64,000 nucleotides of DNA from Tannerellaceae bacterium. Its GTDB lineage: Bacteria > Bacteroidota > Bacteroidia > Bacteroidales > Tannerellaceae. Below the pieces are notes generated by a model, which saw only the letters and a program-made list of their open reading frames with translations, searched no databases and was not told the DNA's origin. The position numbers and the translations under genes are program-made. The first letter of the stretch is position 1, and each line of letters opens with the position of its first letter. Shown here piece after piece: positions 53,824 through 62,346 of the stretch. Where the stretch lies: positions 1 through 64,000 of the forward strand of contig JAIRPK010000030.1 in NCBI GenBank assembly GCA_031257015.1, read 5' to 3'.

Positions 53824-53831
53824 TATTTTTG
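53824..53831 (+). promoter_or_regulatory. -7 box upstream of the 53867 gene
   Basis: TATTTTTG, 35 bp before the ATG at 53867. Confidence 0.45.
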
Positions 53832-53866
53832 CACCCAAAATTACAAACAAAATAATTTTTAAAAGT

Positions 53867-54109
53867 ATGGCAAGACATAAAATGACAGAAGAGGAAAAGA
53901 TTGCAAGGCGCATGGCCAAAGAGCAAGCTTTTGAAACAGTGGAGAGGCATTTGAAACATCTCAATTTTGGAGAATTGGACGAAGTAATCTCGCAAGCTCA
54001 TCGGTATAAAAAGGAACAGCTGGGCAAGGAGGAACTTCGCTTAATCAAAGAAAAAGAAGTGATCGAAATGCAGTTGCAAAGACTGAAAGATCTGGATGTG
54101 GTTAAATAA
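53867..54109 (+). CDS. Small coiled-coil-like hypothetical protein
   Basis: 80 residues from ATG 53867 (MARHKMTEEEKIARRMAKEQ). Highly charged and almost wholly helical, with heptad-like spacing near the C terminus (ELRLIKEKEVIEMQLQRLKDL). It has its own promoter box and terminator. I do not recognise the family. Confidence 0.7.
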   Translation: MARHKMTEEEKIARRMAKEQAFETVERHLKHLNFGELDEVISQAHRYKKEQLGKEELRLIKEKEVIEMQLQRLKDLDVVK

Positions 54110-54144
54110 CTCCAACATCATCTTTTTTTTATGACAACCGGAAA

Positions 54145-54169
54145 AGGGCGCAACAGCGCTCTTTTTTTA
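54145..54169 (+). terminator. Terminator of the 53867 gene
   Basis: AGGGCGC and GCGCTCT form a 7-bp stem with a 4-nt loop, followed by seven Ts. Confidence 0.8.
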
Positions 54170-54231
54170 TTGACTGACATAATACCTTTCTTCTCAGGCT
54201 TCTTTTTTCCTTTTTTTTTAATTTCATTCTC

Positions 54232-54239
54232 TATCTTTG
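54232..54239 (+). promoter_or_regulatory. -7 box upstream of the xylanase gene
   Basis: TATCTTTG, 33 bp before ATG 54273. Confidence 0.55.
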
Positions 54240-54272
54240 TTGCATTAGTTAAACTCTTTAATCCTACTTATT

Positions 54273-55388
54273 ATGCAATGCAAGAACTGTAAAAATCCGT
54301 TAATGAAATTCTTTTTTTTATCTTTTCTTCTTTGTGCAATGGAAGTCAATTCTCAGTCGATTGTAACTTCGGATGGGATTCCTTCATTGCAGGAGGCGTA
54401 CAGGGAATATTTTACGTTGGGCGTGGCTGTGTCGATGAATCATTTGATGTCTTTACCTGAATCAGCGATGATTAAAAAGCATTTTGGAAGTATTACGGCT
54501 GAAAATTTCATGAAGCCGGCTATGTTAATGAAAAAAGATGGGGCGTTCAATTACGAGTGGGCAGACCGAATTGTCGCTTTTGCACGGGTTAATGGATTGA
54601 AAATGCGCGGACATACTTTGGTATGGCATAACCAGACGCCGACCTGGTTCTTCACAAATGATGCGGGAGAACCGCTGGATTCGACTGCTTTGTACGAACG
54701 TCTGGAGATGTATATGCGTGAAGTTATGACGCATTTCAAGGATGCGGTATATTGCTGGGATGTGGTTAATGAGGCCTTGGCAGATGAACCGGGGGAGTTG
54801 TTTCGGAAGGATAGTCCATGGTTTAGGGCTTGCAATGAGGCATATATCGCAAAAGCTTTTCAAATCGCTCGAAAAATAAATCCGGATGTCAAGCTTTTTT
54901 ACAATGATTATAATCTTACACAGCCGCTCAAACGTGAAAAGGCGTGGAAATTGTTAAAACGATTGAAAGATGAAGGCGTGCCTGTGGATGGTGTCGGGAT
55001 GCAGGGTCACTGGAGCATGGACGAGATTTCGAGGGAGGATATTCAGACGTCTATCGACTTGTTCTACTCGCTCGGACTGGATATTCAGATTACGGAACTC
55101 GACTTGACGGTTTATACTACCTATCATGGAGAGGGCGCACGGCAGCAGGCGAAAGAAACGCGCGAGTTTACGCCGGAACTGGCCGAGAAACAGGCCAAAA
55201 CATATAAGATGATATTTGAAACTTTTCGTGCCAATAAGGGGAAAATAAGCGCCGTCACTTTCTGGGGGCTGGCTGACAATTATACGTGGCTGCACAACTT
55301 CCCTGTCCGTGGGCGTATGGATTATCCTTTACTTTTCGGGCGAGACCTTTCTCCCAAACCTGCTTTTTGGAGTATAGTCCGATACTGA
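54273..55388 (+). CDS. Endo-1,4-beta-xylanase, GH10
   Basis: A 371-residue secreted enzyme. A Met at residue 11 (54303) would give a cleaner signal peptide (MKFFFLSFLLCAMEVNSQ). The GH10 barrel shows GSITAENFMKP, LKMRGHTLVWHNQTP, the acid/base in CWDVVNEAL (Glu167) and the nucleophile in IQITELDLTV (Glu275), ending with AVTFWGLADNYTWLH. There are no extra binding modules. It is monocistronic. Confidence 0.95.
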   Translation: MQCKNCKNPLMKFFFLSFLLCAMEVNSQSIVTSDGIPSLQEAYREYFTLGVAVSMNHLMSLPESAMIKKHFGSITAENFMKPAMLMKKDGAFNYEWADRIVAFARVNGLKMRGHTLVWHNQTPTWFFTNDAGEPLDSTALYERLEMYMREVMTHFKDAVYCWDVVNEALADEPGELFRKDSPWFRACNEAYIAKAFQIARKINPDVKLFYNDYNLTQPLKREKAWKLLKRLKDEGVPVDGVGMQGHWSMDEISREDIQTSIDLFYSLGLDIQITELDLTVYTTYHGEGARQQAKETREFTPELAEKQAKTYKMIFETFRANKGKISAVTFWGLADNYTWLHNFPVRGRMDYPLLFGRDLSPKPAFWSIVRY

Positions 55389-55453
55389 ATTTGTAAACAG
55401 AGCAGATCTGCTAAATCTGTTTTTTTTCAATGTTTTAAAAGTGAAATGTTAAT

Positions 55454-55483
55454 CGTGGAGGCGCATTGAGATGTGTCTCTACG
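55454..55483. repeat. REP-like hairpin, second copy
   Basis: CGTGGAGGCGCA and TGTGTCTCTACG pair with G-T pairs and mirror the hairpin at 42653. It lies 66 bp after the xylanase stop. Confidence 0.55.
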
Positions 55484-55627
55484 GTTATATGAAGGTTTGC
55501 GCCTTGCTGTGAGAATGTGGCAATGGGGGCATCCAGATATTTTTTTTTACGCTAAAGTTTATGGTTCGGCTACTTAATATATCATGGCGTTAGTGTTAGG
55601 ATTTCGACGATGGTGTATTTTTTCCTG

Positions 55628-55942
55628 GAGCTAGCTCGCATGTTTCCAGAGCTAGCTCGTGTGCTTCCAGAGCTAGCTCGCGTGTTTCCGGAGCTAGCTC
55701 GCGTGTTCCCGGAGCTAGCTCGCGTGTTCCCAGAGCTAGCTCGCGTGTTTCCGGAGCTAGCTCGCGTGCTTCCGGAGCTAGCTCGCGTGCTTCCAGAGCT
55801 AGCTCGCGTGCTTCCAGAGCTAGCTCGCGTGTTTCCAGAGCTAGCTCGCATGTTTCCAGAGCTAGCTCGCGTGCTTCCAGAGCTAGCTCGCATGTTTCCA
55901 GAGCTAGCTCGCGTGCTTCCAGAGCTAGCTCGCATGTTTTTC
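55628..55942. repeat. Tandem array G: 15 x 21 bp
   Basis: The 10-bp palindrome GAGCTAGCTC recurs every 21 bp from 55628 to 55922 with no indel. Linkers are CGCGTGTTTCC, CGCATGTTTCC or CGCGTGCTTCC followed by A or G. Because 21 is divisible by three, three long false frames cover the array. Confidence 0.96.
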
Positions 55943-56167
55943 TATATGCGCAACGGGACATTAAAATCGTAAAAGGGAGCTTCCAATAGTGCTTTTTTTA
56001 TTTGTTATGCGCTGTTAGCAAATCTTCTCCGGCAAATCCGAACGATGCTTTTGATTCGATCGCAAGTAGCGGAAAATCTGATTTTTAGAAGTCCCTGAAA
56101 AGTTATTACTTTGCATAGATTTCTCAGGCTGATATACATTAATAAATAAAAAGAACTAATTAAAAAT
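55943..56167. other. Gap before paaK
   Basis: There is no gene. AAAAGTTATTACTTTGCAT at 56098-56116 resembles AAAAGTTGTTACTTTGCAT upstream of the 16668 gene and may be a promoter variant. Confidence 0.4.
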
Positions 56168-57469
56168 ATGATTTGGAACGAGGCGATAGAGTGCATGAGG
56201 CGCGACGAAATGCGTAAACTTCAGGAAATGCGTTTTAAACGGACTGTTGAGAGGGTTTATCATAACTGCGAACCTTATCGCAAGCGGATGCAGGAGGCAG
56301 GAATTGCGCCGGATGATTTCCGAGGTATTGATGATGTTGCAAAGTTGCCGTTTACTTCTAAAAAGGACTTGAGGGATTATTACCCGTTCAGGCTTTTGAG
56401 CGTACCGATGTCGGAGATTGTGCGATTGCAGGCGTCGTCAGGAACGACGGGCAAGCCGATTGTTGTTGGCTACACGCGCCGGGATTTGGGAATATGGAGC
56501 GAGGTCGGAGCAAGGTGCTTTACGGCTTATGGGCTGGGCAAACAGGATGTTGTACAGGTTTCTTATGGCTATGGTCTTTTTACGGGGGGACTCGGCGCTC
56601 ATTGTGCAGTTGAGACGATTGGTGGGGCTGTGCTTCCGATGTCGAGCGGAAATACGGAAAAGCAAATCATGTTGATGCACGATTTCGGCGCTGTCGGTTT
56701 AGCTTGCACGCCGTCTTATGCGCTTTATTTGGCTGATGCCATGAAAGATTCGGGTATTCCTCGTGAGGAATTTAAGTTGAAGGTAGGCGCCTTTGGGGCG
56801 GAACCGTGGACGGAGGCTATGCGGAGAGAATTGCAGGAGAAGCTTGGGATTAAAGCGTATGATTTATATGGTTTGACTGAAATTATTGGGCCTGGTGTCG
56901 GACATGAATGTGCTTGCCAGAATGGGACGCATCTCTGTGAGGATCATTTTTATCCTGAAATAGTTGATCCGACTACTGGCGAACCTCTTCCGGCAGGACA
57001 AACGGGCGAGTTGGTTTTTTCTACTATCAGTAAGGAAGGAATGCCGTTGCTTCGCTTCCGCACGCGCGATTTGACGAGCTTGAATTATGAGCCTTGCCTG
57101 TGCGGGCGGACATCGGTGAGAATGAATCGTATACTAGGCCGATGCGACGATATGTTGATCATTCGCGGTGTTAATGTTTTTCCGTCGCAGCTGGAGGCGG
57201 TCATCTGTGAGATAGACGAGCTAGAGCCGCATTATTTTATTGTTGTTGACAGGGTGAATAATCTTGATACGTTTGAGGTGCAGGTTGAAGTCAAGGCTGA
57301 ATTTTATTCTGATGAGATGAATAGAATGCTTGACTTGCGGCGGCGGATTATTCATCGTCTTCAAAGCGTCATTGGGTTGTCGCCGGACGTTAAGCTGGTC
57401 GAGCCGCGCAGCATTGAACGGAGTCAGGGGAAAGCAAAGCGAGTGTTGGACAAGCGTAAATTCAATTAA
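56168..57469 (+). CDS. paaK: Phenylacetate-CoA ligase
   Basis: A 433-residue adenylate-forming ligase. It shows the P-loop-like RLQASSGTTGKPIVVGYT, YGYGLFTGGLGAHCA, DLYGLTEIIGPGVGHEC, RFRTRDLTSLNYEPC and the C-terminal GRCDDMLIIRGVNVFPSQLE with RSQGKAKRVLD. In gut Bacteroidales this gene with an ACT partner sits in aromatic 2-oxoacid/phenylacetate metabolism. The usual indolepyruvate oxidoreductase genes are not next to it here. Confidence 0.93.
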   Translation: MIWNEAIECMRRDEMRKLQEMRFKRTVERVYHNCEPYRKRMQEAGIAPDDFRGIDDVAKLPFTSKKDLRDYYPFRLLSVPMSEIVRLQASSGTTGKPIVVGYTRRDLGIWSEVGARCFTAYGLGKQDVVQVSYGYGLFTGGLGAHCAVETIGGAVLPMSSGNTEKQIMLMHDFGAVGLACTPSYALYLADAMKDSGIPREEFKLKVGAFGAEPWTEAMRRELQEKLGIKAYDLYGLTEIIGPGVGHECACQNGTHLCEDHFYPEIVDPTTGEPLPAGQTGELVFSTISKEGMPLLRFRTRDLTSLNYEPCLCGRTSVRMNRILGRCDDMLIIRGVNVFPSQLEAVICEIDELEPHYFIVVDRVNNLDTFEVQVEVKAEFYSDEMNRMLDLRRRIIHRLQSVIGLSPDVKLVEPRSIERSQGKAKRVLDKRKFN

Positions 57470-57489
57470 TCAAGAAATAAATAGAGATC

Positions 57490-57915
57490 ATGTTAATTAA
57501 GCAGTTATCCGTCTTTCTGGAAAACAAGAAAGGGCGTTTCACAGAAGTAGCCCGGTTATTGGGCGAGGCCGGCGTAAACATGTCGGCGTTTACAGTCTCC
57601 GAAAGTTCTGATTTCGGCATACTGCGAATTATTGTTTCGGATACCGACAGGGCGGTTGATGTTTTACGCAGTAATTTGTATGCCGTAAGTCTTACTGATG
57701 TTGTATGTCTGTATTGCCCAAACCAGCCGGGCGCGTTGGCGCGGGCAATGGAAATCATTACGAAGGCTGGGATTTTTATAGAGTATATGTATGCCTTTGC
57801 GCAGGTGGATTCGGCTCATGTGATTATTCGTCCTGATGATACGAAACGTTGCGTTGAGGTGCTTAAAGCGAACCAATTGACATTGTTAGCGGCAAGTGAT
57901 CTGTACAAATTGTAA
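57490..57915 (+). CDS. Tandem ACT-domain protein
   Basis: 141 residues containing two ACT folds: LIKQLSVFLENKKGRFTEVARLLGEAGVNM and VVCLYCPNQPGALARAMEIITKAGIFIEYMYAF. It probably binds an aromatic amino acid and regulates the ligase encoded 20 bp upstream. Confidence 0.9.
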   Translation: MLIKQLSVFLENKKGRFTEVARLLGEAGVNMSAFTVSESSDFGILRIIVSDTDRAVDVLRSNLYAVSLTDVVCLYCPNQPGALARAMEIITKAGIFIEYMYAFAQVDSAHVIIRPDDTKRCVEVLKANQLTLLAASDLYKL

Positions 57916-57955
57916 TTATTGATGCGCGTCGGATGAATTATTGATAAGGAACTCT

Positions 57956-57963
57956 TATCTTTG
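57956..57963 (+). promoter_or_regulatory. -7 box upstream of bamD
   Basis: TATCTTTG, 19 bp before ATG 57983. Confidence 0.55.
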
Positions 57964-57982
57964 CAAGCAATAAAATAAAAGG

Positions 57983-58795
57983 ATGAAAAAAATTGTTTAT
58001 GCAGTATTATTTTCGGTTGCGCTACTATTAGCCGGCTGTGGTGAGTACAATAAGGCGCTGAAGAGCACTGATAGCGAATTTAAGTATTCGTATGCCAAAA
58101 AGTATTTTAACAAAAAACAATTCTCGAAGGCCTCGACTCTGTTAGAGGAAGTGGTGGTGGCTTTCAAGGGAACGGCTAACGCTGAGGAATCGCTCTACCT
58201 GCTGGCTCAAAGTTATTATGGGCAGAAGGATTATATGACTGCATCGCAGTACTTCAGTACTTATTATACGACTTATCCTAAGGGAGAATATGCCGAACTG
58301 GCGCGTTATTATTCTGCTTATGGCCTTTACCTTGATTCTCCAGACCTTCGTCTAGATCAGAAGCAAACCTACAAGGCGATTGAGGAACTTCAATTGTTTA
58401 TTGAGTATTATCCGCAGTCGGAGTATGCGCAAACAGCGCAGGATAAGATGTTTGAACTTCAGGAAAAGCTTGCGCAAAAAGAACTTTTGTCCACCAGGCT
58501 TTATTATAACCTCGGTTCATATCTAGGAAATAATTATCTGGCTTGCATTATAACTGCGGAAAATGCTTTGAAGAATTATCCGTACAGTAAATGGCGTGAG
58601 GAATTTATTTATCTTATGTTGCAGTCAAGATATGAGATGGCGCTGGTTAGTGTGGATGCGAAACTGCAAGGGCGTTATCGTGACGTTGTAGACGAATACT
58701 ATAATTATATGAATGAATTTCCTGAAGGTAAATACGTTAAGCAGGCTAAACGCATGTTTGAGTATGCCAGCAAACGAATATCGGATATATATTAA
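57983..58795 (+). CDS. bamD: Outer-membrane assembly lipoprotein BamD
   Basis: A 270-residue lipoprotein (SVALLLAGC, Cys at about 19) with TPR helices: KYFNKKQFSKASTLLEEVV, ESLYLLAQSYYGQKDYMTASQYF, AIEELQLFIEYYPQSEYAQ. It is a BAM complex subunit in outer-membrane protein folding. It is first in bamD-omega-DUF4293-GH73. Confidence 0.92.
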   Translation: MKKIVYAVLFSVALLLAGCGEYNKALKSTDSEFKYSYAKKYFNKKQFSKASTLLEEVVVAFKGTANAEESLYLLAQSYYGQKDYMTASQYFSTYYTTYPKGEYAELARYYSAYGLYLDSPDLRLDQKQTYKAIEELQLFIEYYPQSEYAQTAQDKMFELQEKLAQKELLSTRLYYNLGSYLGNNYLACIITAENALKNYPYSKWREEFIYLMLQSRYEMALVSVDAKLQGRYRDVVDEYYNYMNEFPEGKYVKQAKRMFEYASKRISDIY

Positions 58796-58820
58796 TAAAT
58801 TAATCAAATAGAACGAAAAT

Positions 58821-59201
58821 ATGGATAACAAAAAAACAAGTTTAGCGGCTTTAAATGCTATTGCCAACGTAGATTACAAAAGAACAAATGCGCCGGCAAA
58901 TACAATTACAAGAGACATGATGAAACTTTCCTCCGACACGAAAAATATATACGAAACAACAATGATTATAGCTAAACGTGCAAATCAAATCTCCAAAGAA
59001 ATGAAAGAAGACCTTGAAAAGAAACTTCAGGAGTTTGCTTCTTATAGTGATAATTTGGAAGAGGTTTTTGAAAATCGTGAACAAATAGAAATTTCCAGAT
59101 TCTACGAAAAATTACCGAAACCTGTATTGATAGCTACGCAAGAATACGAGGACGGGAAAGTGTATTTTAAAAACCCCGCGAAAGATAAAGGTTCATTTTA
59201 A
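58821..59201 (+). CDS. rpoZ: RNA polymerase omega-like subunit (Bacteroidota type)
   Basis: A 126-residue protein containing TITRDMMKLSSDTKNIYETTMIIAKRANQISKEMKEDLEKKL, the divergent omega family of Bacteroidota. It lies between bamD and the DUF4293 gene, the usual order. Confidence 0.85.
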   Translation: MDNKKTSLAALNAIANVDYKRTNAPANTITRDMMKLSSDTKNIYETTMIIAKRANQISKEMKEDLEKKLQEFASYSDNLEEVFENREQIEISRFYEKLPKPVLIATQEYEDGKVYFKNPAKDKGSF

Positions 59202-59241
59202 ATCTGTTTATTTATTATCATTGACACCACGAAGAAGAAAG

Positions 59242-59697
59242 ATGTTACAAAGAATCCAAACGATATATTTACTAGTCGCCGCGCTTTTGATGACTGTCAT
59301 GGTTTTTCTTCCGCTTGCTGTTTTGCAGACGGGAGATAACTATGGCGTTATTACAGTAATGGGCGTTACGGACAATCAAAACCAATTCACCAGGATGTGG
59401 GCGTTATTTGTTTTATCGACCATCATTATCTTGTTGACTTTTGCGACTATTTTTTTGTATAAAAATAGAATGTTGCAGCTACGTATTTGCATTTTTAATG
59501 GAATCATTATGCTTGGATTCTATGGCTTGTTTGCTTTAACAGTATATATGTTGAAGCAGCAATTTTATTTGGATTCGTCATTGAGTGTGAAGTTCGGGTT
59601 GGCTTTACCGCTAATAAGTTTGATATTAGACTACCTGGCAATTCGCAATATAGGCGCTGACGAAGTGCTTGTTCGTTCGTTAAACAGGTTGCGCTGA
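59242..59697 (+). CDS. DUF4293 membrane protein
   Basis: 151 residues from ATG 59242 (MLQRIQTIYLLVAALLMTVMVF); an upstream TTG at 59221 is less likely. Four membrane helices are visible. The N-terminal M-QRIQ(T/S)(I/L)(Y/W)L pattern is diagnostic. The function is unknown. Confidence 0.87.
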   Translation: MLQRIQTIYLLVAALLMTVMVFLPLAVLQTGDNYGVITVMGVTDNQNQFTRMWALFVLSTIIILLTFATIFLYKNRMLQLRICIFNGIIMLGFYGLFALTVYMLKQQFYLDSSLSVKFGLALPLISLILDYLAIRNIGADEVLVRSLNRLR

Positions 59698-59733
59698 TTT
59701 GAAACTTTCTGATAACCGAATTGAATTTAATCT

Positions 59734-60678
59734 ATGAAACTTTTTTTGATATGCTTCACGCTTATATACATTATAAACAGCGAAGCTGGTGTAACGCCTA
59801 AAAGAAGTGCTGCCACCGAAAAGTATATTAATAAATACAGTGAGTTGGCAGTTAAGCACCAAAAAAATTACGGCATTCCTGCCAGTATAACACTTGCCCA
59901 AGGGATATTGGAGTCTGGCTCTGGACTAAGTCGTTTGGCGCTCGCTTCCAATAATCATTTTGGAATAAAGTGTCATACTTCTTGGACAGGCGGAAGAGTT
60001 TATGCAAATGATGACCGCAAGCATGAGTGTTTTCGTAAATATAAAACGGCAGAAGAATCGTATGAAGACCATTCCGAATTTCTTCTTAGCGGGAGCCGTT
60101 ATGCTTTTTTGTTCCAATTGGATGTAAATGATTATCTCAAATGGGCTGCTGGTTTGCAAAAGGCTGGGTATGCAACTGATTCCAGATATGCTAACACTTT
60201 AATTAAAATCATTGAAGACTATGAACTCTATCTTTTTGATTTGGCGCCTCTTCCTGAAAATGATAAAGGAAAGACTGAAGAGAAAAATATTGAGCCTGCA
60301 CCATCAACGCCAAGCAAAAAAGAAACGGTAACAGAAAAACGAACTATTTATAAATCCAAAGGTGGACTTCAATATGTTGAGGCTTTGCTTAACGATAATA
60401 TAGAAAATATCGCAAATGCGACTGGACGTCATGCTGCTGACATCCGAAAATTTAATGAAATCCCGGATAATTATCCTATCCACGAAGGCGATATTATCTA
60501 TCTTGTCAAGAAAAAAAATAAAGCAGAAAAGCCCAATTATGATCATCTTGTGCAAATAGGTGAATCTATGCATAGCATTGCGCAGAAATACGGCATACAG
60601 ATAGAAAGTCTTTACCGACTAAATAAAAAAGACGAAGAGTATATTCCAACAGAAGGAGATGTGTTGAAACTTAGATAA
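59734..60678 (+). CDS. Glucosaminidase (GH73) with two LysM domains
   Basis: A 314-residue exported murein hydrolase with signal peptide MKLFLICFTLIYIINSEAG. The GH73 domain (25-165) has IPASITLAQGILESGSGLSRLA with the catalytic Glu, NNHFGIKCH and LQKAGYATDSRYA. Two C-terminal LysM modules (about 205-255 and 270-314) bind peptidoglycan. It converges on gdhA. Confidence 0.92.
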   Translation: MKLFLICFTLIYIINSEAGVTPKRSAATEKYINKYSELAVKHQKNYGIPASITLAQGILESGSGLSRLALASNNHFGIKCHTSWTGGRVYANDDRKHECFRKYKTAEESYEDHSEFLLSGSRYAFLFQLDVNDYLKWAAGLQKAGYATDSRYANTLIKIIEDYELYLFDLAPLPENDKGKTEEKNIEPAPSTPSKKETVTEKRTIYKSKGGLQYVEALLNDNIENIANATGRHAADIRKFNEIPDNYPIHEGDIIYLVKKKNKAEKPNYDHLVQIGESMHSIAQKYGIQIESLYRLNKKDEEYIPTEGDVLKLR

Positions 60679-60691
60679 TAAACTATATTAT

Positions 60692-60740
60692 AAATTAGTG
60701 CAGCCGGACGAAATTCTTCCTCGTCCGGCTGCACTAATTT
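60692..60740. terminator. Bidirectional terminator between GH73 and gdhA
   Basis: Perfect 20-bp stem: 60692-60711 against 60721-60740, with a 9-nt loop, A-rich on the left and T-rich on the right. Confidence 0.92.
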
Positions 60741-60773
60741 ATTTTCTTTATGTCTTTGTTTTCTTGCTCATAA

Positions 60774-60806
60774 AAAAGGCCGCAACGCAATGCGCCGCAG
60801 CCTTTT
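60774..60806 (-). terminator. Terminator of gdhA
   Basis: AAAAGGC and GCCTTTT with an interrupted GC-rich extension form a hairpin. The plus-strand A run before it is the T tract for gdhA, which ends at 60843. Confidence 0.65.
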
Positions 60807-60842
60807 CCCGGTTATAACAAATAAAATAAAAAAACAAAGTTT

Positions 60843-62177
60843 TTATACGATTCCTTGAGCCATCATGGCCAAAGCGACTTTCATGAAACCGGCAATGTTT
60901 GCGCCTTTGACATAATTTACATAATTCCCTTCGCGACCATGAGTAATGCATTGTTCGTGAATATTGTTCATTATTTGGTGAAGTCTGGCGTCAACCTCGG
61001 ATGCGTTCCAGGATAAGTGCATTGCATTTTGTGTCATTTCAAGCCCGGATGTAGCGACTCCGCCTGCATTGACGGCTTTGCCAGGAGCAAAAAGGGATTT
61101 GGAGGCGATAAAAAGATCAGCGGCTTCAGCTGTGCATCCCATGTTTGATGCCTCGGCGATACAGATCGTGCGGTTGTCTATTATGCGTTGGGCGTCGTGT
61201 TCATCCAGTTCGTTTTGTGTTGCGCATGGAATTACGATGTCGGCTTTTTGTTCCCAGGGGCGCTTGTCCGGATAAAATTGTGCATTGGGAAATTCTTTTA
61301 CGTATGGTTCAACAATATCATCGCCGGTGTTCCGAAGTTCGAGGAGATAATCAATTTTTCCGCCGGATATGCCTTCCGGATCATAAACGTATCCGTCGGG
61401 ACCGGATATGGTAATTACTTTTGCTCCAAGCTCGACGGCTTTTGTAGCTGCACCCCATGCAACATTTCCGAATCCGGAGAGGGCTACGGTTTTTCCACTT
61501 ATGTCTATATTGTTGGCACTTAGCATTTGACGAACGAAGTAGAGGGCGCCGAAACCGGTGGCTTCAGGCCTCAATATCGAGCCTCCATATTCGAGACCCT
61601 TGCCTGTAAATGTTCCAGTGTTTTCACGTGCAAGTTTTTTGTACATCCCGTACATGTAACCGATTTCCCGTCCTCCAACGCCTATGTCGCCGGCAGGAAC
61701 ATCTGTGTCAGGACCTATGTTTCTCCACAATTCAAGTATGAAAGCTTGACAAAATCGCATGATTTCAGATTCACTTTTTCCGCGCGGAGCGAAGTCGGAA
61801 CCACCTTTGGCGCCTCCCATGGGCAGCGTTGTGAGCGCATTCTTAAATGTTTGCTCAAATCCAAGAAATTTTAATATTGACAAATTTACCGATGGATGGA
61901 AACGGATTCCTCCTTTATATGGACCTATCGCATTGTTAAATTGTACACGGTATCCGAGATTTATTTGTACTTCGCCTTTGTCATCCATCCAAGGGATGCG
62001 AAATGTAAATATCCTTTCAGGTTCCACTAAGCGTTCTATTATTTTGGCCTTTTCAAATTCAGGATGTTCGTTGTATATTCCTTCAATGGAAAGGAGCACT
62101 TCTTTTACTGCTTGCAAATATTCCTTTTCTCCGGGATGTTTTGCTTCAAGTGTTGATAAAATTAATTCTGTTTTCAT
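60843..62177 (-). CDS. gdhA: NADP-specific glutamate dehydrogenase
   Basis: A 444-residue hexameric-type GDH. It shows GPYKGGIRFHPSVNLSILKFLGFEQTFKNAL, the catalytic-lysine segment LPMGGAKGGSDFAPRG, PAGDIGVGGREIGYMYG, and the Rossmann part VALSGFGNVAWGAA. The C-terminal ANIAGFMKVALAMMAQGIV is typical. It is monocistronic with a -7 box at 62214-62221. Confidence 0.97.
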   Translation of the reverse strand: MKTELILSTLEAKHPGEKEYLQAVKEVLLSIEGIYNEHPEFEKAKIIERLVEPERIFTFRIPWMDDKGEVQINLGYRVQFNNAIGPYKGGIRFHPSVNLSILKFLGFEQTFKNALTTLPMGGAKGGSDFAPRGKSESEIMRFCQAFILELWRNIGPDTDVPAGDIGVGGREIGYMYGMYKKLARENTGTFTGKGLEYGGSILRPEATGFGALYFVRQMLSANNIDISGKTVALSGFGNVAWGAATKAVELGAKVITISGPDGYVYDPEGISGGKIDYLLELRNTGDDIVEPYVKEFPNAQFYPDKRPWEQKADIVIPCATQNELDEHDAQRIIDNRTICIAEASNMGCTAEAADLFIASKSLFAPGKAVNAGGVATSGLEMTQNAMHLSWNASEVDARLHQIMNNIHEQCITHGREGNYVNYVKGANIAGFMKVALAMMAQGIV

Positions 62178-62213
62178 TTTATTATAAGAATATAATATAT
62201 AACATTTTGTTCA

Positions 62214-62221
62214 CAAAGGTA
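62214..62221 (-). promoter_or_regulatory. -7 box upstream of gdhA
   Basis: TACCTTTG on the minus strand, 37 bp upstream of the start codon. Confidence 0.55.
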
Positions 62222-62346
62222 GGTTATTATCGTTGTTTTTTGAATATCTGTGGTTGGAATCCTCAGTTTTTACTTCCAGGCAATATCATTTTGTTAATCT
62301 TTGCTTTTTTGAGATTTTGCACGGCAGAAACATTTTTGTTTTTTTC

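Noticed and set aside
55582..55972. Long repetitive reading frames on both strands rich in ASSGNTR or LARVFPE repeats
   Set aside because: They follow from a 21-bp period, which is a multiple of three and keeps frames open. There is no start context, composition is absurd, and three frames are open at once.
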